Source: Varanus komodoensis
Taxonomy: Eukaryota; Chordata; Lepidosauria; Squamata; Varanidae
NCBI RefSeq assembly: GCF_004798865.1
Contig: NW_025336481.1
Span: 20,727,407 to 20,791,406, forward strand
Reading direction: 5' to 3'
Length of the DNA: 64,000 nt
The translations under genes and the position numbers were made by a program. Below the pieces are notes generated by a model that searched no databases, was not told where the DNA came from, and saw only the letters and a list, made by a program, of their open reading frames with translations. Of this stretch, positions 10,785 to 20,915 are shown piece after piece (position 1 is the stretch's first letter; each line of letters begins with the position of its first letter).

Positions 10785-11957
10785 ACACCACTAGCATCAA
10801 GCAAGTGCTTCACTGAAGGCCTACCAGAATCTTTCATGGCTGCCCGACCAGACAGAATGTGCTTGTTAAATAAAAAGCTGGCTCAGAACTGCTCCAGATT
10901 CTAGTCAGAACTGCTAGGCAAACACAGAGGGGACATCTATACATTAACTCCTCTTGATTGCTCTTGCTAATTGCAGTTATTCAGAAACAGAAAAACAAGT
11001 AAATGCAGAGTTGTGGCCTGGGCCAAACATGTTCACACTGCTCTTTACTCCTGTTCTGTTTAGCAAGCTGCACGATGGTGTTGGAGGTCTTCTTCATGCT
11101 GGTAGCTTTTGGGTTGGATCTGATTTAGGTCTGTGCAACTGGGCTGGCAAAGACAGATTTCCCACCCCTCCTCCAGCAGAGAAAATGTTGCACAGAAGGT
11201 TGGGATGGAATGGGCAGGGTCATGGGGCGATCCATGGTGTGGGGAAAGGTAGAGACCTGGGAACTGGATAAGGGCACCTTCCTTGAGCAAAGTCCTTCCA
11301 TTAATGAAAGGCAATTCCTGAGGCCAACCCATGGTCAGCAAAAATAAACATAGCTGAGGTAAAGAAGCTTCAATGGAGCTGAGAGAAGTCATTAAAAGTA
11401 TCTGGTTATAACCCCCTTATACAATTACAGTTGCGTGAGAAGGAGAGTGAGTTTGTGCCGACCACCTCCTCCACTGCGTTCTTGATATACACAGGTCTGA
11501 AGTGAGGACATGACACTACACACAGAGTTTACCCACATGAATCACACCCAGGCCTGATGATCAGGGTTTCAACCCCACACAGAACCTACATTTGTAGAGC
11601 AAGCTCCCAGTCACAGACTTTCCCCCCAACATGTGGATGGCGGAGGGGGAAAGTACCAGCAAGGGTGCAATGGCAGGGAACACCCAGTCATAACTGTGTG
11701 AGGGGAGAACATCATCAGGGAAGGCCGGGGAGAGTCCTTAAGTGAAGGAATCTGAGGAGTGAAGACATATAAAGTGCGGCATGTGCAGAGAAAAGTTTAA
11801 AAAGTAGGCAGGAGAAAAAGAAATCCATCTTCTTTCGTCCGCTGTACTGCTGAGCTACTCTCCTGATTTAGTAAAGATGAAGCGTTGGCATATCTGCAGT
11901 GGCTTCCAGCCCCCCGACTGACTCCATTTTGCTTCTTTGGTGTACATAGTGGAGCTG

Positions 11958-12130
11958 TTACTTGACACCTTTCCCTCCTGAATATCCTTGGTATGGGCTG
12001 GGCCGGGTTTGAGGCCGTGGGATAGAGAAATCCTGTTGGGGCTCAAGGTTCTGGAAAAAAAGGAAAGAATTGGAATGATAAATTTTTAAATGACATATAT
12101 GAGAAAGCCAACCCATTACTTCAGTTGTGA

Positions 12131-12177
<47 letters not shown>

Positions 12178-15100
12178 GTAAGCAGGACTATCTTTTCTGT
12201 GGGTAATGGGGACTCTGAGGAATCTGTGACCCCCACAGCCATAGTAACAGATTAACAGTGGGCCAGGCCTCTAAAGACCTGGATGAAATCCACAGTGTTT
12301 GGGTCACTTCAGCATAATTTGCTAAGCAATGTGTGAGGAAATCCTTTGTTAAACAGAATGCATATTAATGGTAAGGAATTCATCACTAAAGCTTGAGGAG
12401 GTTTCTGATCCTTTGTGTAGTAAGCACTGGGTTTTTCTTCTTCTCTTTTAAGAGGACCAGTCACATGGGTAGCTTTTCATGGAACTATATCTGAGCCAAA
12501 AAGATTTGATCTTTCAAGTATGCTACAGAAGGTAACGAGCATATTTGTGCTACCTCCCCATTACTTGAGCACAAGTAATAGCTAATTAACCAGGCATTTT
12601 AAACCCACACACCACTGGGCTAGTGCATGAAAAGAAATGTATTCTAGGAAGCACTCCAGCACTGTATATGAAAGACAGTTTACCTTCAGCTGGAAATGTG
12701 GAACATATGGATGATCTCTACTTTCTTCTGGAACTAAAAAATAAAGGCAAAGAGGGAAAGACAGTATGTTAGTATCATCCATATCACCCCATATGCAAAC
12801 CAGATTCCATGTCAGTTCCAGAAAACCTGGCTGTAGCAAGAAGATGGTCGCTACCTACACTCTCTTTGCATGGTTTCGGTAGCCTTGCATAGAACCAGTC
12901 CATGGTTTTCTGGGCCATAGAAAGAGCTGCCACACTCCTCTCTGGAATCCAGCCCTCTTCCATCCATCAGACTTCTCGTCCTTAGCCCTCCCACACTTAG
13001 AAAGCAAGCCAAGCCAAGAGGAAGTCTGCAAAAGCTCACTGCTGTGTAAGGAGAACAGCACCCCTGTGGGAACAGCACCCCTGTTCCCACAGCACATGCA
13101 GAGCAAGGAAAGGCTGCCAGTCATGTGCACGAAAGAGGGTGCTCACCCAGAAGTTGAATGCACAGCCAACAAATTCTCCCCCCCCCCCAAAAAAAACAGA
13201 AGCCTCACCCATCCCTGGTCATAGAGTTGGCCCGTTTTAATTTGCAGGGGGTAAGCCCTCAGTCCCAGCCTTCTCACCTCCCTCTCCCAGCATGCCCATT
13301 TTTGCCCCCTCCGAGGCTCAGCTGCAACCTCAGGGATAGGGACACCTGTCATGGCTCTTCTGCACCAGCTGTGAGTGGCCGGTGTGGGGGCTTGGCCTGC
13401 AGCATCCGTCCCTGATCTGAGAACGCAGAAGCTCTGAACGGGGAAGAATCCCACAGCCTCACAGAAGCTGCTGCAGTCCTAAATTGCAATTCTTAAGAAC
13501 CCTTACCTGGGAATAAGCCCCAGTAAATACACAAGTAAATATTAGTAGGATTGGGCTGTGCAACAGGGCCCAGGTACTATAATAGCTATCCTTGCCCATG
13601 AATGGTTTCAAATGAGCATAACCTTTTTAAGCAAATGAAAGCACTGTATATGCTCTGAATATGAATTAACCACACATTTATCTTTGTACACTAATAAAAG
13701 ACAAAAACTGTATCGTTCCGATGTGATCTGGGTGCTCAAATAATTTAAATCAATTTTGGCAGGAAATTGCTTTTAAATAAAGTTGTACCCTCAACTGGTA
13801 GGTTCATCAATTAAAGTTATAGTTGATTAATCAGTGAGGATATATGATTAATCAGGTAGGCTAAATCAGTGTTTAGGTGCTCCTTGAAAAATTATCAGTA
13901 TACCCATGTATTTGCTGATGTTAATACCTAGCTGGATAGATTAGATGTGCTGATCTTTTTATCTATATATTTTCTTTTTGCTCTAATGCATTTTGTACAG
14001 TGCCCTGTGATTTTGTTAATAAAGGGCAGTATATAAATGTCTTGATTAAATAAAGGCACAGACCGAGGGCCTCCCAAATTTTGGGGCAGGGGAATAGGAT
14101 TTTCTGGAATCTCAGCTCCCAGTGCTAGGACTCCAAAGACCAAGCCACTGTCCACCCGCATTGCAGCTGATGTGGAAAGAGCCAGGCAAAGGCACCTTGA
14201 AGAGGGGGAAAGGAGTTTCCAGGGCAGGGAGGGGAGGAGGTTGGGGCACCTCCCCACACCAATTCCTACTGGCGCTCCAGCCTCCTTCACACTGCACCAA
14301 GAGGAAACGCACAGGGAGAGGCATGGTGGCAGCAAAGATTGCCACCCCCTTGTTTGCTCCAGCCATTGGGAGCATCTAAGTCTCCCATTTCAGAGTTTTA
14401 CATACATCTAGGGTGGTAGTAACAAGAGTGTTCTAAACGAATTAGAATATGAGGAACTGTGAGTGGCATGCACTGATTTATTTTGCTGCTATTTTTGTTC
14501 TAAATAAATATTAAAGATGGACTTTACTTCTAAGAAATGATAGCTCTGAGTAATTTTTAAGTATAAATTATCTAGAAATTCTTTCATGACATCAAAAAGA
14601 TATATTACCATTTGGGTCGTGCATTAATGGACATTCCATTTATACACCTGAGCACCAAACTGGAGCATGGGGAGTGGCCAGGGGGAAATGCTTTAAGCTT
14701 CTTCTGCCCTGTTCAGTTCAGTGCTTGAAACATTCCAATCATTTTAATGATTTTTCAGCTCTCCAAGAGACTCCTTCCCCCCTCCCACTTTCCAGTCCCG
14801 CCGACACAGACCATGTTGTGCACTTAGCATACTGTGCGTGTTGTCCTGAGCGTAGGCGCGATTCTCTACTCCGAAGGTCTTCTTCATGACTTTAGGTTGG
14901 CAGAAACTGTTCTCTACTGGATAGTCCCCAGGCTTTTGTGGAGCAGTGAGGAAGCAGAGCTCAGGCACCGCATACAAGCTCAGGAAGACCCATCCGTTTG
15001 CCACCAAGGCAATACTGATAACAGGATCGTCCCACTGTGGTTGTTTCCCTACAAGTTCATTGCCTTTCAGCAGCATCGTGATCCAGGCCACCCAGATACC

Positions 15101-15757
15101 TATGGAGAACAAGGCAGTGAGGCATGTGTGCACCCCGTGCCTTTTCCACCTTCGGTACGACCCGCAGAAAGCAAACAGGGAAACGACAAAGAGGAGGGCC
15201 ATCAGGAAAAGCACGTAGATGAGAAGTAAGACAAAGTCCTTACGACTTCCTTCAGGCAGCCCATCTCTCCCTGTCAGAGTGCCTAGCTGAGCCTTATTGA
15301 TGGCTACATACTGGATGGCTATAATCACTTGCACAATGGTCAGGCTGACAGCGATTACCACCAATAGCCACCCTTTCAGTGGGCATCTTCCCCTCACCAG
15401 CCTGACTAGGTCACAGGCATGGGCCAGGAGACACGCAAAGCAGAGGGCGAAGAGGACCCCAAAAAGGAAAAAGCGGGTGGGGGCAGTGGCGCTGTTGAGG
15501 CTGATGATGAAGGCGAAGGTGAGGCCAAAGATTCCTAGAGTGCCCAGAAGGAAGAGGAACTGGATGGGGATCAGGCTTCGTTTTGTGTTGTCCTGGACTT
15601 TACAGACCAAGGAAAGGAGGACCAGCAGGAGGATGACTGTGACAACAACCCCAGCGGTGGCGAAGCATTCCACAACGATGCCCCACTTGTCTGACAGGCT
15701 ACAGAGGAAGTAATAGTCTGCAGGAATGTCACCACAGCTTTCTGGAGGGTCATCCAT
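11958..15757 (-). CDS. GPRC5A: GPRC5A, orphan class C G-protein-coupled receptor, 3 coding exons
   Basis: Coding exons on the minus strand are 15757-14833, 12733-12684 and 12050-11958. They total 1,068 nt and 355 residues, against 357 in human as I recall. The ATG at 15757 has a good context (GGCACCATGG). Residues 1-25 form the short extracellular N-terminus; no Venus-flytrap domain is present, as usual for this RAIG family. Seven hydrophobic segments lie near 26-50, 62-86, 94-118, 128-150, 175-198, 211-230 and 245-270. Family motifs include LFLLGTLGIFGLTFAFII (68-85), CLLAHA (109-114) and WKRHG (204-208). The tail carries DYPVENSFC (278-286), GVENRAY (296-302) and FSIPRPQTRPSPYQGY in the last exon, which is GPRC5A-like. 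Parts of TM3 and TM7 (QPQWDDPV, 239-246) look GPRC5D-like. The introns are GT-AG. The exon 1 donor (CACA|GTATGC) was chosen for phase and homology; CTAA|GTGCAC and CATG|GTCTGT also fit the phase. The protein is a retinoic-acid-inducible plasma-membrane modulator of growth signalling. Confidence 0.93.
12135..12176. repeat. 42-base T homopolymer in the last GPRC5A intron
   Basis: An unbroken run of T on the plus strand, so poly-A in the sense of the gene. It ends about 85 nt upstream of the last-exon acceptor at 12051/12050. It may be the tail of a retroposed sequence or a slippage tract. The run length is likely unreliable in any assembly. Confidence 0.95.
13475..13560. repeat. Dispersed AAGTCCCA/GGATTG-type repeat in GPRC5A intron
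   Basis: 'cccttacctgggaataagcc' followed by 'gtaggattgggctgtgca' matches the family also seen at 9.8, 29.6 and 41.9 kb. It lies in the intron between the first two coding exons. Confidence 0.55.
13970..14060 (+). mobile_element. Possible LINE/SINE 3' tail
   Basis: 'ttttgtacagtgccctgtga' followed by 'gggcagtatataaatgtctt' and an A/T-rich end resembles the 3' termini of reptile non-LTR elements. It is too short to place in a family. Confidence 0.3.
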
Positions 15758-15809
15758 GGTGCCTCAAGAAAGTTCTCAGGTTAGTAGGTAGCTGTTCTCA
15801 AAAGGAGAC
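15758..15809 (-). other. GPRC5A: 5' UTR portion of the first coding exon of GPRC5A
   Basis: On the minus strand, a pyrimidine-rich acceptor (ATTTTCCACAG|GTCTCC) lies at 15,820-15,810, leaving 52 nt of leader before the ATG. The gene therefore has at least one further, non-coding 5' exon upstream (higher coordinates), which I could not locate. Human GPRC5A also has an upstream non-coding exon. Confidence 0.65.
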
Positions 15810-16584
15810 CTGTGGAAAATAAAGCAAGCACAGAATTATAACCATGCCTAACATAATAGAAGAGCAGCTTTTGGATTGCAAAATGAATCAAATAAACATC
15901 AGGTTAATTTCAATAAAAGCCCTATTTGATTAAGTGTGTCGCATGAACCTACCATATTCCAAATCAGACAACTTGTCCCTTTAGCCTAGCATTGTCCATT
16001 CAGAATAAAGTGCCTGGACCCGATAATGGGCTACATGAAGGCTAATAAACAGAGACTCTGTCCAGATAAAACGGAAGAACTGTTAGAGGGTGGTTCATCT
16101 GGCTGGATGAATGGTGTTCCACCTGTTCTTGAAGGAGTTACACCCCTCAAAAGTAGGGATGGGGTCCCCCAGTCATGGATTCTTCCAGGGGATGAGTCAT
16201 GACCTCCAGCCACTGACCTGAATGCAAAAGATTCACCCACATGGTGCCTTTCCCCATTGGAGAAGGTGCAGCATCCCTGGCACCACAAAGCATCCCTGGC
16301 CAAGTCAGTGGCTGTAGCAGCCCTCTGGCCACTGACTCTATCAGGGGAAGCCCCAGTCTCAGCAAAACCCAGTCCTGGCCAGCACTCAAGAGTGGATCAT
16401 CCATCCAGCATGTCATCCAGGAATCAAAGGATGTCAGGAGGCCTCTGTCCCCAGAGGCTGGACAGACGATCTTTTCCCTCCCAGAGGTTCCCTACCTCTG
16501 CCCTAAAGGATCGGCTTCTTTGTTTGGATGTGCTGCTGAATCCAGCATTGCCACTAGAGGTGACCTCTGAGGTTAGAAGCACTT
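15810..16584. other. Presumed first intron of GPRC5A, no element recognised
   Basis: Frames on both strands at 16.0-16.6 kb overlap one another and have no family motif. I see nothing specific here. Confidence 0.45.
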
Positions 16585-17110
16585 TTGCATAGGTTAGCCT
16601 GGTACACCCATTTGTTTCCCACCTCAACAGACAGCCTGGTTGCAGTTATCCATGCTCTGGTAACCACTCAGTTGGACTACTACAGTTCATTGTATGTGCT
16701 GAAAATAGCTCTCTTTTTGAAAATAGTTCCAGAAATGTCTGTTTGCCCCAAATGGGGAAGGAAGATCAGCTCGACAGTTGTGCCAGTACTTTCCCACCTG
16801 TGGTGGCTGCCAGTCTGCTCCTGGGCCCAATTCAATGTTTTGCTTTTAAACAGTTTGGGGCCAGGTCACCAGGAAGATTGCTTCCTCCATACATACACAT
16901 ACCTGGCCCCTAAGCTCTTCCTCAGGTATGGCCCTTCTCTACATCACCTGAAAAGCTAGGTTAGAAGGTGGCCTATGAAGGAGAGGGCCTTTTCAGGGCT
17001 GGTGCCCTGTCTGGAGATGCCCTCTCCAGAAGGGTCTGGCTGGCATCTGCACCCTCCAGCACCAGGCAAGGACTTTTTTTAATGTTCCCTGTCCCTTTAA
17101 TGTTAGCCTT
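16585..17110 (+). mobile_element. L2-clade LINE fragment, end of ORF2
   Basis: The frame at 16,630-16,955 contains LVAVIHALVTTQLDYYSSLY, then LWWLPVCSWAQFNVL, then LGPGHQEDCF. This order matches the post-RT region of vertebrate L2 ORF2 (xALVxSRLDYCNSLY, LHWLPV..R..FK, LGPGYLKD). Downstream 'gagagggccttttcagggct' also occurs in the copy at 53.9 kb. The frame is diverged and 5'-truncated. Confidence 0.75.
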
Positions 17111-18729
17111 AAAATTTTAGCAGTCTATGATTGTGTGATATTTTTAGAGTTTAAGGCCTGTGAAAATGCCTGATGTTCCTGTGAGTTATTATATTTATTT
17201 TTTCCTGCTGGTTTTACTATATATTCAAGTTTTACAGTGTTACTTGTTACCTACCAAGTCACTTTTATTGTTAGTCAGAAGCATCTAAAAGTCATGAAAT
17301 CCACTACTGCTCTGAGGAAAAAAATGGGTGAAGGTGGAGGGGAACAATTTGGAGGAAAGGTAGGATATGCATGCAGGAAATAAAAGTTATGTTTATGGCT
17401 GCCTGTTCCTGCAGTGGCAAACATGAACGTGCTACTGGACACAGAATGGCACACCTTATCCTGGGCAAGGAACAAGGGCAGTGTTGTCAGGAACCAGCCG
17501 AGGGCCCTGCCCCAGCAGGTGCCTACTGACAAGAGGCCCCGAACCTGCTCCTTCTCTTCCCCACCGCAGCCTGCTTGCTTGCTCTCCCCTTGATCTGGCC
17601 AGGCAACAGAAACGCCATGAAGAAGGAGCTTCAGACCTCGCTGACTTCTTTACTGGCAGGCAACCAAGGGGTTGCAGGGAAGAGCAAGTGGAGAAGGAGC
17701 AGCTGGTCACAGTGCCAGTAAGATGGTCTCACCTGTGAGAGGCTGCCCACTGAGGCCTACTGCAGTCGTGCCCAAGGGCCCTCCACAACCTGGAGCCAGC
17801 ACTGACCTCATCACCCTCCTTGTATGTACCACTTTAGTGAGGGCAGTTCTCTCTTCAGGGGCTGTCACAGGGCAGTCATCTCTTTGAAGGGCTGCCCAGC
17901 CCACTTGACATTTAAAGATAAATTGGGAAAGGGAACAATTGCTCATCCACAGCTGCTGGACACAGGAGGCAAGCAGACCGCCTGGTCGCAGCCTTCCCCA
18001 TTACGGCAAGATGTACCACTTCTAGTTTAGTTATAAGAATGATTTCCAAATGTGCATCTGGAAATCAAAGTTAGGACATGCAAAATGCATGCAAACCTGG
18101 CTGCCCTTTTGCTCCCTTCTTTGTGTTTCTTTTTCTAGGTGACCACCCTGTCTCCAGGACTCATGGAAAACAAACACAGAGATGACAAAGGGCAAGGGCT
18201 CCTACAGTCTCAGCTTTCATTTAATACAACCATGCCCTGAAGATACAAAGATACTGGAAGCATAGTATTTATTTTGCTGTCTTTTAATGGCCATGCTAGC
18301 TGGAGACTTATGGATGCTGCGATCTAGCACCTCTGGAAAGTGTTGCATTCGGTAAGGGTGCTTTAAACTGTGGGCTTCTTGGAGTGAAAGCTTAGAGCTT
18401 ATATTGTGCATCACCATGTACACTGATACACCAATGAGACAACGCAAGTCCTTCTCATTTGTGGGCCATTAGCTGGACCAAAGGCTTCAGCATTCTCTGT
18501 TAACCCCTTCTCTGGTTCTGCAATAGATTGTGCCTCCTGTAACCTCCTTATCTCTAAAGACGAAAGGGGTATTTTGCCCAAGTTTTCTGGAGCAAGAGAA
18601 AGTAGTTAGAAGTGATGATAACAGGTGGCCCCTGTTAGCATTACAGGAATGAAGCCTATTGGGCCATCCAGACTCAACTGAGGTCCCAAATGTAGGACAT
18701 TCTCTAATTAAAATCAGCTATGTGATCAA
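17111..18729. other. Intergenic DNA; GC-richer unassigned stretch at 17.46-17.76 kb
   Basis: 17,111-17,270 is AT-rich and may be the L2 3' UTR. 17,460-17,900 is GC-richer, with open frames on both strands, and looks repeat-derived, but I cannot name the family. The rest shows nothing. Confidence 0.4.
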
Positions 18730-18880
18730 TGGGTTAGATCCAAACTTAACCATAACTAGATTAGACCCGCAGAATTAGACTCACTAAAATCAAAAGGATT
18801 TCAGTTATTCCAGAATAAACCTAAGTCACATTGATTCAATCGATCTAATTTAAGTATTATTAAAGTCCAGATCCAACCCA
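18730..18880. repeat. 151-bp fold-back (MITE-like) element
   Basis: The left end TGGGTTAGATCCAAACTTAA is an imperfect inverted repeat of the right end (reverse complement TGGGTTGGATCTGGACTTTA). The interior is itself roughly self-complementary: 'agattagacccgcagaatta' pairs loosely with 'ttgattcaatcgatctaatt'. There is no coding capacity. The structure fits a non-autonomous fold-back DNA element. Confidence 0.72.
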
Positions 18881-19067
18881 TGGTAAATATTTGCAATCAT
18901 CAACATGTCATCAAGCAGGAGAGGGTTTGCCTGTTGCCATGCAGCTGTGGACACTCCTTCAAAGCGCTGCCAATACAGGACTCATCATGAGGGCTGCATG
19001 CTGAATCCACGCTTCTCTAGTTATAATTTTCCAAGCCACAACCACAACAACAACCTTCCCAAATATG

Positions 19068-19165
19068 GTGCCCTCCAGATGTGTTTTCATAATTCACAAC
19101 TAGGTGGCTCAGAGTGATGAGAGTTGGAGTCCAACACAGCTGAACAGAACCAGGTTGGAGAAGAT
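19068..19165. repeat. Fold-back repeat, GGTGCCCTCCAGATG...AGTCCAACA type
   Basis: It begins 'ggtgccctccagatgtg' and ends 'gttggagtccaacacagctg'. The outer motif GGTGCCCTCCAGAT recurs almost exactly at 60,900, and related arms occur at 8.6, 44.9 and 63.2 kb. Confidence 0.62.
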
Positions 19166-19492
19166 TTTAGGTTTAGCACCTCCTTGGATATCTAATGGTC
19201 ACCGAGACATTTATGAATGGCAACAAACTTCACCACTGCTGAGGAAGTAAAGGTGTTTTATGTACCATGGCAGCAGTGGCTTTCAGTGGGACAAACCTAC
19301 AAGTAGACATGAATCGTACTGGGCCGAAGATCATTTGTTCAAGTGCTAGTTTGCCAAACTCCACTTCTGCCCAGCAGGCATAAACTCACATGTCGTGATA
19401 GCAAGAGGCCAAACAACCTGATCCAGAAATGCATTGAAGAGGCATTGCTTGCATTCAAGCAATTTCAGTCCCACTGAACCAGTGGCACACAG

Positions 19493-19567
19493 ACTGGTTA
19501 AATAATAGGATTAGGCGCTAGAATTTCAGTACTGGTTAAATAATAGGACTAAGCACCAACATTTTCA
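19493..19567. repeat. 38-bp tandem duplication
   Basis: ACTGGTTAAATAATAGGA starts a unit at 19,493 and again at 19,531. The copies differ by a handful of substitutions towards their ends. Confidence 0.85.
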
Positions 19568-19705
19568 TTTCATTTCAGTGCTCCATTCTCAACCTGTCAG
19601 CTTCAAAAATGCAAAACAAATTTGCAGAAAAGATTTAGGCAATGCCATGCTTTACACAGAACTGTATATGCTGTGTGAAGGTATGTTTGGATTGGAACTC
19701 GGACT

Positions 19706-19820
19706 TAGAAACATAGAAACAGAGCAAGTCAGAAGGGGTCTCCCGGGCCATCTAGTCTGACCTCCGGCACCAGCCAGCTCTGCTCACAACTTGCCCACCA
19801 TGTGCACGTCCAGCCTATAT
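19706..19820 (-). mobile_element. CR1 LINE 3' end, minus
   Basis: The reverse complement closely matches the 3' end of the CR1 at 7,600-7,705. Shared blocks include 'catagaaacagag', 'ggccatctagtct' and 'cccaccatgtg'. It is a severely 5'-truncated sister copy of the same subfamily. Confidence 0.85.
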
Positions 19821-20662
19821 GGAAAGTTCCCTGAAACAACCAGAAAACCATTGCCATCTGGTATATGGAACATTAAAAACATGATGAAAGAAGGTTGTCC
19901 TGCATGCCAACCGGCAGGGAAAAAAAGTCTGAAGTTGGACGTTGCCTTTATTTTGTGCCAGTCTGTTTACAGTGATGCTAGATACATATCTAGCTATTGA
20001 TTTTGTTCAGACCTGCTGTTCACCATTGTTTCAATTCCATTCTTTCTTCATACTAAGTTAATAGTTACATCTTGTTTGGTGGCTTTCCCTTCATTGAGTC
20101 TCTTAATTGGACAGGGTACTTGTTAAGAAGGAAACTTGCACGTCAGAACTGGGGCTGCAGATTCCTTATAATATGATGGTGCAAGGAGGTAGGAGACTGA
20201 ACATATAACATGACTGGACAGGAGGAGATGAACCCTTCTGGCTCACAGATTCTTCCTGCTTCCCACCAATAATTGATTCTCCCCAGCCATTTTTCCATGA
20301 TCAGAAAGGGAAAGTGAAGCATTTCTGGGGCAAAGCAGGTAGGAAAGGGGAAGCAAGGACTGGGAAAGGATGGAACTCCCCCTCCCCACATATGCCCCCC
20401 CCCCCCAATGTTATGCCATAAATCTCTGCTTAAACCACCTGCAGGACAGGGCTTGGACATCCTGGCTTGGGATGTGCTGATGTCATGCCTAATTATGCCC
20501 ATAGACATGACTAAATCACTTTTCCTAAAATTATGTGGCTAAAATGCATAAGTAAATAAATAGAATGACCATGAAAAGCATGACTGGCACAGAATGCCAC
20601 AAAACCCAATAAACATAAAGACTTTCTTGTTAGATCAGATCCGGGGTCCATATAAATTAGCC

Positions 20663-20724
20663 CTTCCTTCCTTCCTTCCTTCCTTCCTTCCTTCCTTCCT
20701 TCCTTCCTTCCTTCCTCTCTCTCT
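20663..20724. repeat. (CTTC)n microsatellite with CT end
   Basis: About 13 perfect CTTC units followed by CTCTCTCT. It directly abuts the tail of a minus-oriented SINE, a common seeding site for microsatellites. Confidence 0.95.
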
Positions 20725-20915
20725 TTATCCCACACTTTCTCCAGGTGGCTCAGGAAGTGCAGCTGGACACATCCTATTTCACCCTCACAACAACTCTTTG
20801 CAGTAGATGAATCTTTGTGGAGAGTGACTGGTCAAGGTCCCTCACAGAGTCTCACGGTCAGATCTGGCCTGAACCGTTGCTCCCCGTCCACAGTCCATCC
20901 ACTACACCTTTGCCC
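20725..20915 (-). mobile_element. tRNA-derived SINE with MIR-like core, minus
   Basis: The reverse complement reads from a tRNA-like head near 20,910 (box B degraded around 'ggttcaggccagatctg') through the core 'gggaccttgaccagtcactc' to a tail with 'tgggataaag' next to the CTTC repeat. The order and core match the plus copy at 59.3 kb. Confidence 0.62.

Noticed and set aside
14834-15713. Plus-strand open frames of 131 and 138 codons across the GPRC5A exon
   Set aside because: They are antisense shadows of the large GPRC5A coding exon and show no motif.
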